Of a stretch of DNA of 58,541 bases, positions 23,870 to 32,926 are shown one piece after another. Every line of letters starts with the position of its first letter. The stretch's first letter is position 1. The translations under genes and the position numbers were made by a program. The notes under the pieces are model-generated. The model had not been told where the DNA came from. It made no database searches and saw only the letters and a list, made by a program, of their open reading frames with translations. Source of the DNA: Lyngbya confervoides BDU141951 (lineage in GTDB: Bacteria > Cyanobacteriota > Cyanobacteriia > Thermosynechococcales > Thermosynechococcaceae); contig NZ_JTHE03000037.1 of the NCBI RefSeq assembly GCF_000817775.3, positions 1-58,541 on the forward strand, read 5' to 3'.

Positions 23870-25300
23870 TCATCGCCCCTGGCGCAGACGCCACTGTTCG
23901 ATAGCCTGACAAATTGAATCTCCATCCTTGGCCGACAGCGTGGGTGCCAGAGGCGTCGATTGTAAATTTACATCAATGGCCATGAGCTGAACTCGATGGC
24001 GGGTTTGGGGCACTGCTTGCACCGCCTTTATTGTTGACCAGGGCCATTGCCAGCGTCGAATTAGCCAGGGGCCCAAGTGCCACTCCACCCCAAGACCCTC
24101 CAGCGTTCCCCGGAGGGAGGTTCGGATCAGGTTCTGCACCATACTGTTGCCGAGCAGTAGGCCTGGGACGCAACTGCCCAAGAGAACCAGCAGATTCAGC
24201 CCCAGTGAGCCCAGAATCCCTGCGCCTGGCCCTGCTTGCAAACCGATTAAGCTCAGGGGGAGTCCCACCACTGGCAGCAGAGCCAGCAGGGTCAGCAGTC
24301 CCAGATCATGGCGGGATACCGATTGAGCACTCCAGCGACTAGGCACTTCCACCTTCAGATCTAGATCTGTGGCAATAATTTGAAGCTCGGGTTGACGGTC
24401 GAGATCTGCGTTGGCGGATCGGGGGGAACCCGGGGAAGACAAAGTCGAGGCGTCCGGCGCAGCGGACCAAGAGGATGAAGACGCCGGGACAGAATTGCTC
24501 AGGGCTTGCTGGAGGGCCATGTGGGCTTGATGAGCCGTTGGGTAGCGATCGCTGACCTGGATCGCGGTCATGCCTCGCAGCCAGCGCAGCAGTGGCGCAG
24601 ACAAGGGGAGTGCAGCCGGGACCTGAATCCGAAAATCGGCTCCCATCCAGGCCGTGGGAGGTTGACCAGACAGGAGATGAATGAGCGTTGTCCCAAGGCC
24701 GTAGAGGTCCGAAGCGGGACAGGACTGACCGCTAAATTGCTCCAGGGGCGTGTAGCCATAGCTGCCGACCTGGGTGGGCGGATCGCCGGAGCCCCCTTGC
24801 CTTCCCCGCTGGGCCGAGCCGAAGTCAATTAAATAAACTTTCTTTTGGGCATCAATGAGAATATTGCTGGGTTTAATATCTCGATGCAGGATGGGTGGGC
24901 TGGAGGCGTGAATGATCTCAAGAATTTGCAGGATTTGAATCGCAATTTCCCAGATTTGATGGTCTGCAAACTGTTTGTGGCGATTCAGAAAAGCCTGCAG
25001 CGAGGGCGCATGGATATAGCCCTCAACCAGGCACCATTGAAAAACAGGGGCTTCCAGGGTGAAGGTATCCAGGAAGGCAGGAATCTGGGGATGGTTGAGT
25101 TGCTTGAGAATATCAATTTCCCGCTCAAACAGTTTGACATCGTCCCACTGGATTTGCCCCGCAAAGGCAAGGATCTTGATGACAACGGCGCGCTGCTGCT
25201 GTTGATCCGTGGCTAACCACACCTGATGACCGGGACGATCGCCCAGGCGTCGCCGCAGCTCATAACGGTGATGAATCTGTTGTCCGGCCGTCCAGGTCAA
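23870..25300 (-). CDS. Ser/Thr protein kinase with C-terminal membrane segments
   Basis: 476 residues. The kinase domain (about 10-275) has VVIKIL (Lys), the catalytic loop LHRDIKPSNILID, DFGSAQ for Mg binding and a Pro/Gly-rich activation segment (QVGSYGYTPLEQFSGQ). A Ser/Pro/Ala-rich linker follows, then two hydrophobic helices at about 345-395 (LGLLTLLALLPVVGLPLSLI and LGSLGLNLLVLLGSCVPGLL) and a ~75-residue cytoplasmic tail. This is a Hanks-type kinase tied to the membrane by a helical hairpin. The start is TTG at 25300, with AGAAGGG just upstream and no usable ATG. Confidence 0.88.
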   Translation of the reverse strand: MTWTAGQQIHHRYELRRRLGDRPGHQVWLATDQQQQRAVVIKILAFAGQIQWDDVKLFEREIDILKQLNHPQIPAFLDTFTLEAPVFQWCLVEGYIHAPSLQAFLNRHKQFADHQIWEIAIQILQILEIIHASSPPILHRDIKPSNILIDAQKKVYLIDFGSAQRGRQGGSGDPPTQVGSYGYTPLEQFSGQSCPASDLYGLGTTLIHLLSGQPPTAWMGADFRIQVPAALPLSAPLLRWLRGMTAIQVSDRYPTAHQAHMALQQALSNSVPASSSSWSAAPDASTLSSPGSPRSANADLDRQPELQIIATDLDLKVEVPSRWSAQSVSRHDLGLLTLLALLPVVGLPLSLIGLQAGPGAGILGSLGLNLLVLLGSCVPGLLLGNSMVQNLIRTSLRGTLEGLGVEWHLGPWLIRRWQWPWSTIKAVQAVPQTRHRVQLMAIDVNLQSTPLAPTLSAKDGDSICQAIEQWRLRQGR

Positions 25301-25475
25301 GCCCTTCTCCCTTCCTTAAACCACCCCTATCTATCCTACTGAGCTTTGGGGTGGATCTCAGGGGCGGGTCGCATCGACTAGCAATGATTTTCCCCATTGC
25401 CGGATTCTGGGTGGTTCTGGCACCTCTCAAAAGGGCGGTACCCCGCTGGGATTAGCCACTCTCGGGCCCTGCCTG

Positions 25476-26168
25476 TTAAGCCATCAAGGTGCGGCGCAGC
25501 AGGATAATTCCCAGGGTTCCCACGAGGAGTCCAGCCCCGCGCAGCAGCTTCAGTCGATGGGATTGAGCGTAGGCTGTGACGACCTTGGCAATGCCGAAGC
25601 TAAAAAGCGCCATGCCGATCTGGATTACCGTTAGGCCCAGCAAATAGGCAAGCAAAGGAGACATTTCCGACCCAATAATGGCCTCTCCGTAAGCATAGCC
25701 ATGGAATAATCCTGCCAGGGATCCAATGGCCAGCAGGCCCGGAGTTTGGAGGCGATCGCTGAGAATAAACAGCAGACCCAGCACAATCAGGGTGCCAGCC
25801 ACAATAGACTCAGCACCCGGCACATCCAGCGTCAGCAGATGGCCCCCCACTCCCATCAAGGTGGCGATGGCAAAGCCCACGGGAATCCAGATGGCCCGCT
25901 GCAATTGGGCGGCGATCACGCCTAGGGCCAGCACGAAGGCTAGGTGATCTAGTCCTAAGACCGGATGGCCAAGGCCTGACAGGAATCCTTCGAGGAAGGT
26001 GCTCGGGAGCCGACCTCCGAGGGGATGGTGCGCCCAAGCCGGTGCCCCTATCCCCAGACTCAGCAGCCCAAGTCCAAGGCCTGCCCGGGTTAACCAGGGA
26101 CGCTTGCCGGATGGGCGGCCCGGCAGGCGCTGCACCGTCCATTGCGTCAATCCGATAACAAATGACAT
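25476..26168 (-). CDS. hupE: HupE/UreJ family metal permease under B12 riboswitch control
   Basis: 230 residues with about six to seven membrane helices. The HupE signature GHPVLGLDHLAFVLALG and the downstream LAGLFHGYAYGEA carry conserved His and Asp residues thought to bind Ni or Co. No hydrogenase or urease gene is present; instead the leader is a cobalamin riboswitch. Comparative genomics has proposed that B12-regulated HupE proteins of cyanobacteria import cobalt, and that is the best reading here. The first ~45 residues are longer than usual and end in APAWAHH, which resembles a cleaved signal peptide. Confidence 0.88.
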   Translation of the reverse strand: MSFVIGLTQWTVQRLPGRPSGKRPWLTRAGLGLGLLSLGIGAPAWAHHPLGGRLPSTFLEGFLSGLGHPVLGLDHLAFVLALGVIAAQLQRAIWIPVGFAIATLMGVGGHLLTLDVPGAESIVAGTLIVLGLLFILSDRLQTPGLLAIGSLAGLFHGYAYGEAIIGSEMSPLLAYLLGLTVIQIGMALFSFGIAKVVTAYAQSHRLKLLRGAGLLVGTLGIILLRRTLMA

Positions 26169-26204
26169 TGTGAACCTCGCACGTAAACGTCAATGACAAA
26201 CTGG

Positions 26205-26372
26205 TTTTCTCGTTTCGGCGGGCATTCTGACTCAGGGTAAGGGAGGTGATAGACGTCCCCTCTTTCCCCTTCCCCATCACAGTTGCGGGTCAGTGCCGGA
26301 CTCACACCGGACTTTCCCCCTTGCGTCCTGGGACTGCTGTCCCCCAGGAACCGACGGAATCTCAACAGCGTT
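26205..26372 (-). promoter_or_regulatory. Cobalamin riboswitch
   Basis: On the minus strand the leader of hupE reads GGGAAAGTCCGGTGTGAGTC and then CGGCACTGACCCGCAACTGT, the B12-box core, with upstream paired elements (CCTGGGGGACAGCAGTCCCAGG) and the 3' closing segment GAGTCAGAATGCCCGCCGAA. All major conserved blocks are present in order, ending about 37 bases before the ATG. Cobalamin binding would be expected to lower hupE expression. End points are approximate. Confidence 0.93.
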
Positions 26373-26642
26373 TTCTACTCTATTACAGAATCAGGAGCGC
26401 ATTCTATGGACAATCTGAATTTTTTTTAGAGTCGGGGAGTCGTTTCCAATGGGATTGGGGTATAGTGTGCCTGCATCCGCTGACGAGTGGCCGTCAGGGA
26501 TATGCGCGCAATGGATAGAGCGGGCAAGATGGGCGAATAGTGGGCGAGTGTGATGGTGCTGTCCGAGTGTATTCGGCTCTGTGCTGCTTCAGCGCTATGG
26601 TGCACCGTTGCAGTAATTTGTGAGTGATGTGAGGTAGGTTCA

Positions 26643-27590
26643 ATGATGAAACGTACACTGGTATGGCTGGTTTTTCTCTGTAGCACCCCAGGGCTGATTG
26701 CAGGGGTTCCCGGCATCAGTCGCGCTCAAGCGGATATTGAATCCACAGCGCCAGGGGAAACCTATGAAGGAATTCCTGAAATTGAGCCAGCACCCGAATT
26801 TGATGGTTTTGAGACTAATGGTTTTGAATCTAATGGTTTTGAATCTAATGATTTCGAAGCTGCGGAGAGTGAACTAGAGATCAATTCAGATCCCTTCGCC
26901 GATCCGCCCCCAGAGGCCAACCAGGAGTATCAAACCGTCGATAAGCCAAGCTCGAAGGGATTTCGGAAATCCGCGCAGAAGGTTTCCACCTCCATGCGCA
27001 CCTTTGCCGAGTTCATGAGCGATCCCAAAACCCAAATTCCACCAGAGATTCTGCGGCAGAGTGAAGGAATTGTGATTATTCCCAACATTGTCCAAGCGGG
27101 ATTTTTCTTCGGTGCTCGCGGTGGGTCTGGCATTATGTCGCTGCGAAATGAGGATGGTTCCTGGAGTAATCCTGCCTTTGTCAAGATTACGGCGGGCAGC
27201 TTGGGCCTACAGTTTGGGGCAAAATCCAGTGATTTGGTGTTGCTATTTCCCAAGCGATCCATGGTCTATGAGGCCTTTACCGGATCGTTTAAGTTGGGCG
27301 GGAATGTGTCTGGGACCGCCGGGCCTATTGAGCGATCGCCCGTTGATCCGACCCATGAGCAGAGCAAGAGCGAAATCTATGTCTACTCTCGCAGCAGCGG
27401 ACTCTACGGCGGCGTGTCTCTGGAAGGAGCCGAACTGAGCTTTGTGGAAAAACACAACCGTCAGTTCTATGGTTCGGCGGTGACGCCTCGAGAAATATTT
27501 GCCGACTCCTATGCGCCTGCTCCTAAGGTGGCCAACGATCTTAAGGAGCTGCTAAGCCAGTCTGAGAATGGCAACTTCCGGCTGTTCTGA
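26643..27590 (+). CDS. Exported SYLF (Ysc84-type) lipid-binding domain protein
   Basis: 315 residues. The N-terminus MMKRTLVWLVFLCSTPGLIA is a signal peptide ending near SRAQA. An acidic linker includes a five-residue repeat (GFETN, GFESN, GFESN, DFEAA at residues ~55-74). The SYLF domain (about 125-310) is recognised by EGIVIIPNIVQAGFFFGARG, GSGIMSLRNEDGSWSNPAFV, SLGLQFGAKSSDLVLLF and GGVSLEGAELS. SYLF domains bind phosphoinositides in eukaryotes; the bacterial exported forms have no settled role. A T-rich terminator follows. Confidence 0.88.
   Translation: MMKRTLVWLVFLCSTPGLIAGVPGISRAQADIESTAPGETYEGIPEIEPAPEFDGFETNGFESNGFESNDFEAAESELEINSDPFADPPPEANQEYQTVDKPSSKGFRKSAQKVSTSMRTFAEFMSDPKTQIPPEILRQSEGIVIIPNIVQAGFFFGARGGSGIMSLRNEDGSWSNPAFVKITAGSLGLQFGAKSSDLVLLFPKRSMVYEAFTGSFKLGGNVSGTAGPIERSPVDPTHEQSKSEIYVYSRSSGLYGGVSLEGAELSFVEKHNRQFYGSAVTPREIFADSYAPAPKVANDLKELLSQSENGNFRLF
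26805..26861 (+). repeat. 15-bp in-frame repeat in the SYLF protein gene
   Basis: Units of 15 bp encode GFETN, GFESN, GFESN and a degenerate DFEAA. The two central units are nearly identical at base level. Confidence 0.8.
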
Positions 27591-27619
27591 GATTCCTGCC
27601 GGTAACAGGAAACAGGACT

Positions 27620-27649
27620 GGTTGATCGCCTCATCCAACCCCTTTTTTA
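27620..27649 (+). terminator. Probable terminator after the SYLF gene
   Basis: GGTTG (27620-27624) and CAACC (27636-27640) form a short stem followed by CCTTTTTTAT. Confidence 0.5.
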
Positions 27650-27722
27650 TATAAACCTTAAGGACCGGCTGGGTTCAAGCCAGGATCTCTAGGATAGAGA
27701 TATCCAAGATTGATGGGGAAAG

Positions 27723-29447
27723 ATGGCAACTCTGCGCCCATGGAAGTCTGGGAGCACTGATTTCTCCTGGATTTATCGCATAGTGTCCTATGCTGGCCTG
27801 CCCTGCCTGCTCTTGGGTCTTGGACTTTGGGGATGGATTCGCTGGCAGGCCGAACCTGTGTTGTTTGAGCGCGGTGCCTCTGTCCCCCAGCACCAGTTGA
27901 TTCAGGCGTACTTTAACCAGAATCCCCACGCCAGTTATCGTGATCCCTATCGCCACCATCAGCGACGGGGAGATAACCTGGAGCAAATTCTCGTAGATCA
28001 GATTCAATCGGCCCAATCCCAGGTAGAGGTTGCGGTGCAGGAGTTGCGATCGCCCTTAATTGCTCAAGCGCTCCGCGAACGGCACCAACATGGAGTCAAG
28101 GTCCGTCTGGTTCTTGAAAACACCTACTCCCGCCCCTACAGCCGCTATTCTGAGGCTGAAGTGGCTGCCCTGGATGAGCATCTGCGATCGCGCTATGTCG
28201 AAAACCTGGCGTTGCTAGATCGCAATCAGGATCGGCGCATCAGCGCTGCCGAGGCCCATCAATGGGATGCACTCGCCATACTGCAGCAGGCGAAGGTGCC
28301 CTGGCTGGACGATACTGCCGATGGGTCCAAGGGCAGCGGCCTGGTGCATCATAAGTTTGTGGTGATTGACGGCCAGCGGGTGGTGGTGACTTCAGCAAAT
28401 TTCACCCTCTCCGATCTCCATGGTGATCTCCATCAAGCCCGCAGCCAGGGCAATGCCAATTCCCTGCTGGTGATTCAAAGTCCAGCGGTAGCCCAAGCCT
28501 TTCAAGCCGAGTTTGAACTGCTCTGGGGCAACCCGACCCAAAAGAGCCGCTTTGGTGTCTCTAAACCCCATCGAGCGGCGCAGCAATTCTGGGTGGGAAA
28601 CGCCCAGGTCTGGGTGAAGTTTTCTCCAGATTCGGCCACTGTACCCTGGGAACAGACGAGCAATGGCTTGATTCACCAGCAGTTGACCCAGGGAAAATCC
28701 CGCATCGACTTGGCCCTGTTTGTATTTTCGGAACAGTCCCTGGCCAACACCCTAGCCACCGTTCATCAGCAAGGGGTGAAGGTGCGAGCGCTGATCGATC
28801 GCAGCTTTGCCTTTCGTCCCTATAGTGAAGGACTAGATTTACTCGGTGTTGCGCTGCCCCAACGGACTCCGCAGGCTTCCCCTTGTCAGGTGGAAGTAGA
28901 TAATCGACCCTGGCCCCGTCCCATTGCTACGGTGGGAACCCCGAAGCTTCAGACCGGAGATTTACTGCACCATAAATTTGCCGTTGTGGACCAAACCCGA
29001 GTTGTGATGGGATCGCATAACTGGTCCGATGCAGCCAATCGCCTCAACGATGAGACGCTGGTTGCCATTGTCCATCCCACGGTTGCAGCCCACTACCAGC
29101 AGGAATTTGAACGACTTTACACCAATGCTCGTCTGGGCTTACCCCCCTCGATTCAATCGCAGTGGCAGGCGTTCCGTCAGCAATGCGGATTTAGCCCTGG
29201 CAAGCCAACCAATGCATCGCCAGAACATCAGCAATTTTCCAGATCCCAGCCCTCTGTAACCCTCATTAACCTGAACCAGGCCTCCCAGCAGGAGCTAGAG
29301 CAGCTTCCCGGCATCGGTCCTAAAACTGCCCAAGCCATTATGACAGCCCGCCAGGTTCAACCCTTTCGCGATCTGGCAGATCTAGACCGGGTCCCCGGTA
29401 TTGGACCGAAGACCCTGCAGCAGATCCGCGATCGCGTCCGTTGGTAG
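27723..29447 (+). CDS. Membrane-anchored phospholipase D-type nuclease with EF-hand and helix-hairpin-helix tail
   Basis: 574 residues. One N-terminal membrane helix (about 21-40) is followed by two PLD half-sites: HHKFVVID at 209-216 and HHKFAVVD at 416-423 (HxKx4D both times), each with the following SxN or HN...D residues (SANFTLSD, GSHNWSD). Between the first strand region and the first HKD is a complete EF-hand loop DRNQDRRISAAE (166-177), so calcium may bind. The C-terminus (about 510-574) has two helix-hairpin-helix motifs (LNQASQQELEQLPGIGPKTA, LDRVPGIGPKTLQQIRD) as in ComEA. The sum suggests an envelope-anchored DNA-binding nuclease; a role in DNA uptake is a guess. Confidence 0.86.
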   Translation: MATLRPWKSGSTDFSWIYRIVSYAGLPCLLLGLGLWGWIRWQAEPVLFERGASVPQHQLIQAYFNQNPHASYRDPYRHHQRRGDNLEQILVDQIQSAQSQVEVAVQELRSPLIAQALRERHQHGVKVRLVLENTYSRPYSRYSEAEVAALDEHLRSRYVENLALLDRNQDRRISAAEAHQWDALAILQQAKVPWLDDTADGSKGSGLVHHKFVVIDGQRVVVTSANFTLSDLHGDLHQARSQGNANSLLVIQSPAVAQAFQAEFELLWGNPTQKSRFGVSKPHRAAQQFWVGNAQVWVKFSPDSATVPWEQTSNGLIHQQLTQGKSRIDLALFVFSEQSLANTLATVHQQGVKVRALIDRSFAFRPYSEGLDLLGVALPQRTPQASPCQVEVDNRPWPRPIATVGTPKLQTGDLLHHKFAVVDQTRVVMGSHNWSDAANRLNDETLVAIVHPTVAAHYQQEFERLYTNARLGLPPSIQSQWQAFRQQCGFSPGKPTNASPEHQQFSRSQPSVTLINLNQASQQELEQLPGIGPKTAQAIMTARQVQPFRDLADLDRVPGIGPKTLQQIRDRVRW

Positions 29448-29558
29448 ATCTAGATTGCTTTGTCCTGCGGACGCAGAGCCCCAGAACCCTTGCTTGGAAA
29501 AAGCCAGTTCCAGGTGGCGTTCGTTATCCTAGACAGAGTCTAAAATTTGAGGCTGCCG

Positions 29559-30245
29559 ATGGATGGAGGACTGGTTCGTCACCTTTCTGAGACTGCGAAA
29601 GCGCTAGAGCAAAAGCGCCTTGAACTGATAGATTTTGAGGCTAGATTGGCAGAGCGCGAGCTGGATCTAGCCACCTTTCAAGCGGAACTGGATGCCTTTG
29701 AACGTCATTATCTGCAAGTGGTGGGCATGCGCCAGCAGGAACTTGATCGCATTGAGGCCCAAATTCTAGACTATGAGGCCAGTCTACTGGCCGAACAAAA
29801 CTTTCGTCCCACCGGTGAACTCAAGCAGCTGTATCGGGAACTGGCGAAGCAAATCCATCCTGACCTGGCGACGGACCCCGACGAGCGCGCTCGCCGCGAA
29901 GACTTGATGGCGGAGGTCAATCGGGCCTACGCTGCAGGTGATCTGGCGCGGCTGCAGCACCTGTTTGAAACCTGGAACCAGTCTCCAGAGTCTATTCAAG
30001 GAGATGATACCGCTGCGGAACTGATGCGCACCCTGCGCCAAATTGCCCAAAGTCAGAGCCGTCTTCAGGCCATTGAAGAGAAGATCCACGCCATCGAAGG
30101 CAGCGATCTGTATCGCCTCTGGATCAAAATCCAGCGGGCTGAACAGCAGGGGCGTCATCTTTTAGATGAGATGTCCCGACAACTGGATCGTCAAATCCAG
30201 CAGGCTCAACAACGCTTGAATCGTCTAAAACAGCAGATCCGGTAG
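29559..30245 (+). CDS. Coiled-coil protein with an internal J-domain-like segment
   Basis: 228 residues. Long coiled coils flank the centre (LEQKRLELIDFEARLAEREL near the start; HLLDEMSRQLDRQIQQAQQR at the end). Residues ~90-135 hold LKQLYRELAKQIHPDLAT with an HPD tripeptide and EVNRAYAAGDLARLQHL, as in J-domain helices II and III. Similar proteins annotated as DnaJ-like occur in cyanobacteria. Start ATG 29559 chosen over TTG 29547. It begins a plus-strand series with the TPR and HerA genes but is separated from each by over 45 bases. Confidence 0.8.
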   Translation: MDGGLVRHLSETAKALEQKRLELIDFEARLAERELDLATFQAELDAFERHYLQVVGMRQQELDRIEAQILDYEASLLAEQNFRPTGELKQLYRELAKQIHPDLATDPDERARREDLMAEVNRAYAAGDLARLQHLFETWNQSPESIQGDDTAAELMRTLRQIAQSQSRLQAIEEKIHAIEGSDLYRLWIKIQRAEQQGRHLLDEMSRQLDRQIQQAQQRLNRLKQQIR

Positions 30246-30275
30246 GTTTGCACCCGGACGGCACCCTGAGGTTAC

Positions 30276-30301
30276 AGCCCTTCCTTCGAGCCCTTCCTTC
30301 G
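30276..30301. repeat. Perfect 13-bp tandem duplication
   Basis: AGCCCTTCCTTCG at 30276-30288 and again at 30289-30301, 30 bases after the stop of the coiled-coil gene. Confidence 0.9.
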
Positions 30302-30402
30302 TAGAAAAAACCAGGGCTTTGTCCTATGATAATTCCAGCCTTTCATGATTCCAGCATTTTCTGAAGTTTGTGTCCTGGCTGACTCCCTCTCTCCCTTAAC
30401 GC

Positions 30403-31125
30403 ATGGCCGACCTTCAATATCGTCCCCAGGCTGACCTAGCCCCTGATCTGATCAAGGCTGATTTGATCAAGCGGGGATTGTCCCTGGCGAATACCTTAGA
30501 CGCTAGGCTGCAAGCGGTTCGGGTCGCTACGAGTTTGATCCTCCCTGACCCTCTCTTTTCCGGCGATCCAGCCTGGGCGAAGGTTTGGCTAAAGCGTGGC
30601 CTGAGTAAGTATTACCAGGGCAATTACCCCGGGGCAATCCAAAACTTTCAGCTGGCGCTGGAGAAGTCCCCCCGCTTGTTAGCCGCCTACAATGGCCTGG
30701 GGAGTGCCCACTACAAGCTACGGGAGTTTTCGGTTGCTCAGAGGTTTTACGCTCAAGCCATAAAGCTAGCGCCCAAGCAGGCAATTTTATATTGTAATTA
30801 CGCCAGCAACCAGCATCAGCTTGGAGATCTGGCCGGCGCCATTGAATCCTACCAGAGGGCCATCCAACTGTCGCCTCGCTTAGGTACCGCCTTCTATGGC
30901 CTAGGGGTGGCCTTTGCCCAGCATAGAAGCTATGGAGAGGCTTTTTTGGCCTTTCAAAAGGCGCTGGTGCTGATGCCAGATCATGCCCCTAGCTACTACG
31001 GTCTGGGCCTGGTTCAGTACTACCAGGGCCAGGTTCACGAAGCCGTAGCAGCCTTCAAAGAGTCCATGCTCATTGACCCTATCTACATGACGGCTTATCA
31101 AACTCTGATAGAGTCGCTAAACTAG
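30403..31125 (+). CDS. TPR repeat protein
   Basis: 240 residues, no signal peptide. About five tetratricopeptide repeats fill residues 60-235, each with the W/L-G-Y-A-P spacing (AKVWLKRGLSKYYQGNYPGA, LAAYNGLGSAHYKLREFSVA, AILYCNYASNQHQLGDLAGA, GTAFYGLGVAFAQHRSYGEA, APSYYGLGLVQYYQGQVHEA). TPR arrays bind partner proteins; none is evident from context. The N-terminus contains an imperfect 15-bp tandem duplication (PDLIKA/DLIKRG). HerA-like ATPase follows 50 bases downstream. Confidence 0.88.
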   Translation: MADLQYRPQADLAPDLIKADLIKRGLSLANTLDARLQAVRVATSLILPDPLFSGDPAWAKVWLKRGLSKYYQGNYPGAIQNFQLALEKSPRLLAAYNGLGSAHYKLREFSVAQRFYAQAIKLAPKQAILYCNYASNQHQLGDLAGAIESYQRAIQLSPRLGTAFYGLGVAFAQHRSYGEAFLAFQKALVLMPDHAPSYYGLGLVQYYQGQVHEAVAAFKESMLIDPIYMTAYQTLIESLN

Positions 31126-31175
31126 CGCTAGGAAATCGGCGTTCACTTTTGGGGGCAAAGGGGTAAACACGGACT

Positions 31176-32858
31176 ATGGCAGACAACTCAGTCTCTCAGG
31201 TGATTGGTACGGTCAAAGGGCCGGGCGATACCGGCAATCAGTATGTCTTCATTACGGCGGATACCCAACACATTAAAATTGGCGAGTTTGTTTACTTTCA
31301 GATTCCCAACCCAGAGGAGTCCGGCCTTCTTCTGAAAATTCTCGGCAAGGTGAGCGGGTGCACACTCGTGGACCACCTACCGGATCGCATTTTTGCAGAT
31401 ACGGAAATTAATCCCAGCGCGATCGCTGCTTTGGTGGGGTTTAAGTATGACAGCCCCGAAATTTATGAAGTGGCGGTGGAGGTGGTGGGCTATTTTCATC
31501 CGGTGTTGGGCTTTATGAACCCCCGCCAGCCTCCTGAACCGGGTATGAAGGTTTACCTGGCTTCGGACGCCATGCTGGGTCGAGTACTGAATAAAAAGCA
31601 GGCGACGGAGGTTGGCTCTGCTTCGGTTGGCCATTTGCTGCTGCGCGATCGCAACGCAGTGCCCATTCATCTGGATGTGAAGGAACTGGTCAGCACCCAC
31701 ATGGCCATTCTGGCCGGTACGGGATCCGGAAAGTCCTATACGGCAGGGGTGCTGGTGGAGGAATTGCTGCGCCCCTATAACCGAGCTGCTGTGCTGATTT
31801 TCGACCCCCACGGGGAGTATGGCACCCTGGACGCCCTGCGCGGTCATCCGGCCTTTCGGGGCGAAGACGGCTATCAACCCCAGGTCAAGATATTGCAGCC
31901 CCATGAGGTCAAGATTCGCATCTCCTCCTTAAACTACTACGATGTACTCTCGCTGCTTCCGGAAATGAGCGATCGCCAGCAGTCGATCCTCAGTCGGGCC
32001 TTTCGTCAGCTTCAAAAGCGATTTTCGGGGGATACCCGCTGGACCGTGGATGATTTAGTGTTTGCCATTCAAGAAGTTGATCGAGTTCAGGATGAGGATG
32101 GCAATGAACGCCAGGGCAGTTCGGTCGCGGCGTTGGAATGGAAACTTGAGCGCTTGGCTAATTCCAGCTACTTTGACCCCTTTGAGCACCTTGCCCCCCG
32201 AGATTTGTTTGCCCCCGGACAGGTCACCGTTCTGCAAATGAATGAAATTGATCAAGAGGAGCAGCAGGTCATCTGTGCGGCAGTGCTGCGGCAGGCAAAT
32301 TTTGCCCGCATGGCCACGCAAAAGGAGCGCGTTGACCCTCAGGATGAATCCTATTTACCCTATCCGGTGTTTATTCTCCTCGAAGAGGCTCATCGGTTTG
32401 CCCCAGCCCATGAACCGTCCCGATGTAAGGCGGTAATCCGCACCATTTTAAGTGAGGGCCGGAAGTTTGGCTTAGGGGTAGGGTTGATTACCCAGCGTCC
32501 CGGCAAATTGGACTCAGATGTGCTTTCCCAATGCATGAGCCAGTTTCTCATGCGCATTGTCAATCCCGTGGACCAGGAGAGCTTAAAATACGGCGTAGAG
32601 GCCGCAGGACGCGATCTGCTCAAGGAACTACCCGCCTTGACTAAGGGCCAGGTTATTATTTCCGGGATGTGTGTCAATACACCCGTGCTGTGCCAGGTGC
32701 GTGAGCGCGTCACCCAGCACGGCGGGGATACCCTCAATGCCCCAGGACTTTGGCAAGATTACTTTAAAGTTCACCGTCAGCGCGAGAGAATGGTGCAGCA
32801 GGCTCCTTTAGAAGGAAAAAAGCAGCCCGCCAAGGTTCGTGGGGTCTCGATTGATTAA
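31176..32858 (+). CDS. HerA-like ATPase (DUF87 domain)
   Basis: 560 residues. An N-terminal HAS-barrel (about 1-150, VSQVIGTVKGPGDTGNQYVF) is followed by a FtsK/HerA-type ATPase: Walker A LAGTGSGKSYTAGVLVEELL near residue 185, Walker B VFILLEEAHRFAP, an arginine-finger region TILSEGRKFGLGVGLITQRP and QCMSQFLMRIVNP. HerA proteins are hexameric DNA-translocating ATPases that act with NurA-type nucleases in end resection; some bacterial homologues belong to anti-phage systems (with Sir2 or DUF4297). No nuclease or Sir2 partner is adjacent, so a housekeeping role is more likely. Confidence 0.88.
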   Translation: MADNSVSQVIGTVKGPGDTGNQYVFITADTQHIKIGEFVYFQIPNPEESGLLLKILGKVSGCTLVDHLPDRIFADTEINPSAIAALVGFKYDSPEIYEVAVEVVGYFHPVLGFMNPRQPPEPGMKVYLASDAMLGRVLNKKQATEVGSASVGHLLLRDRNAVPIHLDVKELVSTHMAILAGTGSGKSYTAGVLVEELLRPYNRAAVLIFDPHGEYGTLDALRGHPAFRGEDGYQPQVKILQPHEVKIRISSLNYYDVLSLLPEMSDRQQSILSRAFRQLQKRFSGDTRWTVDDLVFAIQEVDRVQDEDGNERQGSSVAALEWKLERLANSSYFDPFEHLAPRDLFAPGQVTVLQMNEIDQEEQQVICAAVLRQANFARMATQKERVDPQDESYLPYPVFILLEEAHRFAPAHEPSRCKAVIRTILSEGRKFGLGVGLITQRPGKLDSDVLSQCMSQFLMRIVNPVDQESLKYGVEAAGRDLLKELPALTKGQVIISGMCVNTPVLCQVRERVTQHGGDTLNAPGLWQDYFKVHRQRERMVQQAPLEGKKQPAKVRGVSID

Positions 32859-32891
32859 TCGTCCTCTGATGAGTCGTCGATTGATGAGTCG
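32847..32891. repeat. Triple 15-bp tandem array over the HerA stop
   Basis: TCGATTGATTAATCG (32847-32861), TCCTCTGATGAGTCG (32862-32876) and TCGATTGATGAGTCG (32877-32891). The stop codon of the HerA-like gene (32856-32858) is in the first unit. Confidence 0.75.
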
Positions 32892-32926
32892 CCCTTGTGG
32901 GGATTATTCTGAGGATTAGTGCTGGC

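Noticed and set aside
31176-32858. HerA-Sir2 or HerA-DUF4297 anti-phage system
   Set aside because: No Sir2, DUF4297 or NurA gene lies next to the HerA-like gene; neighbours are a TPR protein and an alpha/beta hydrolase.
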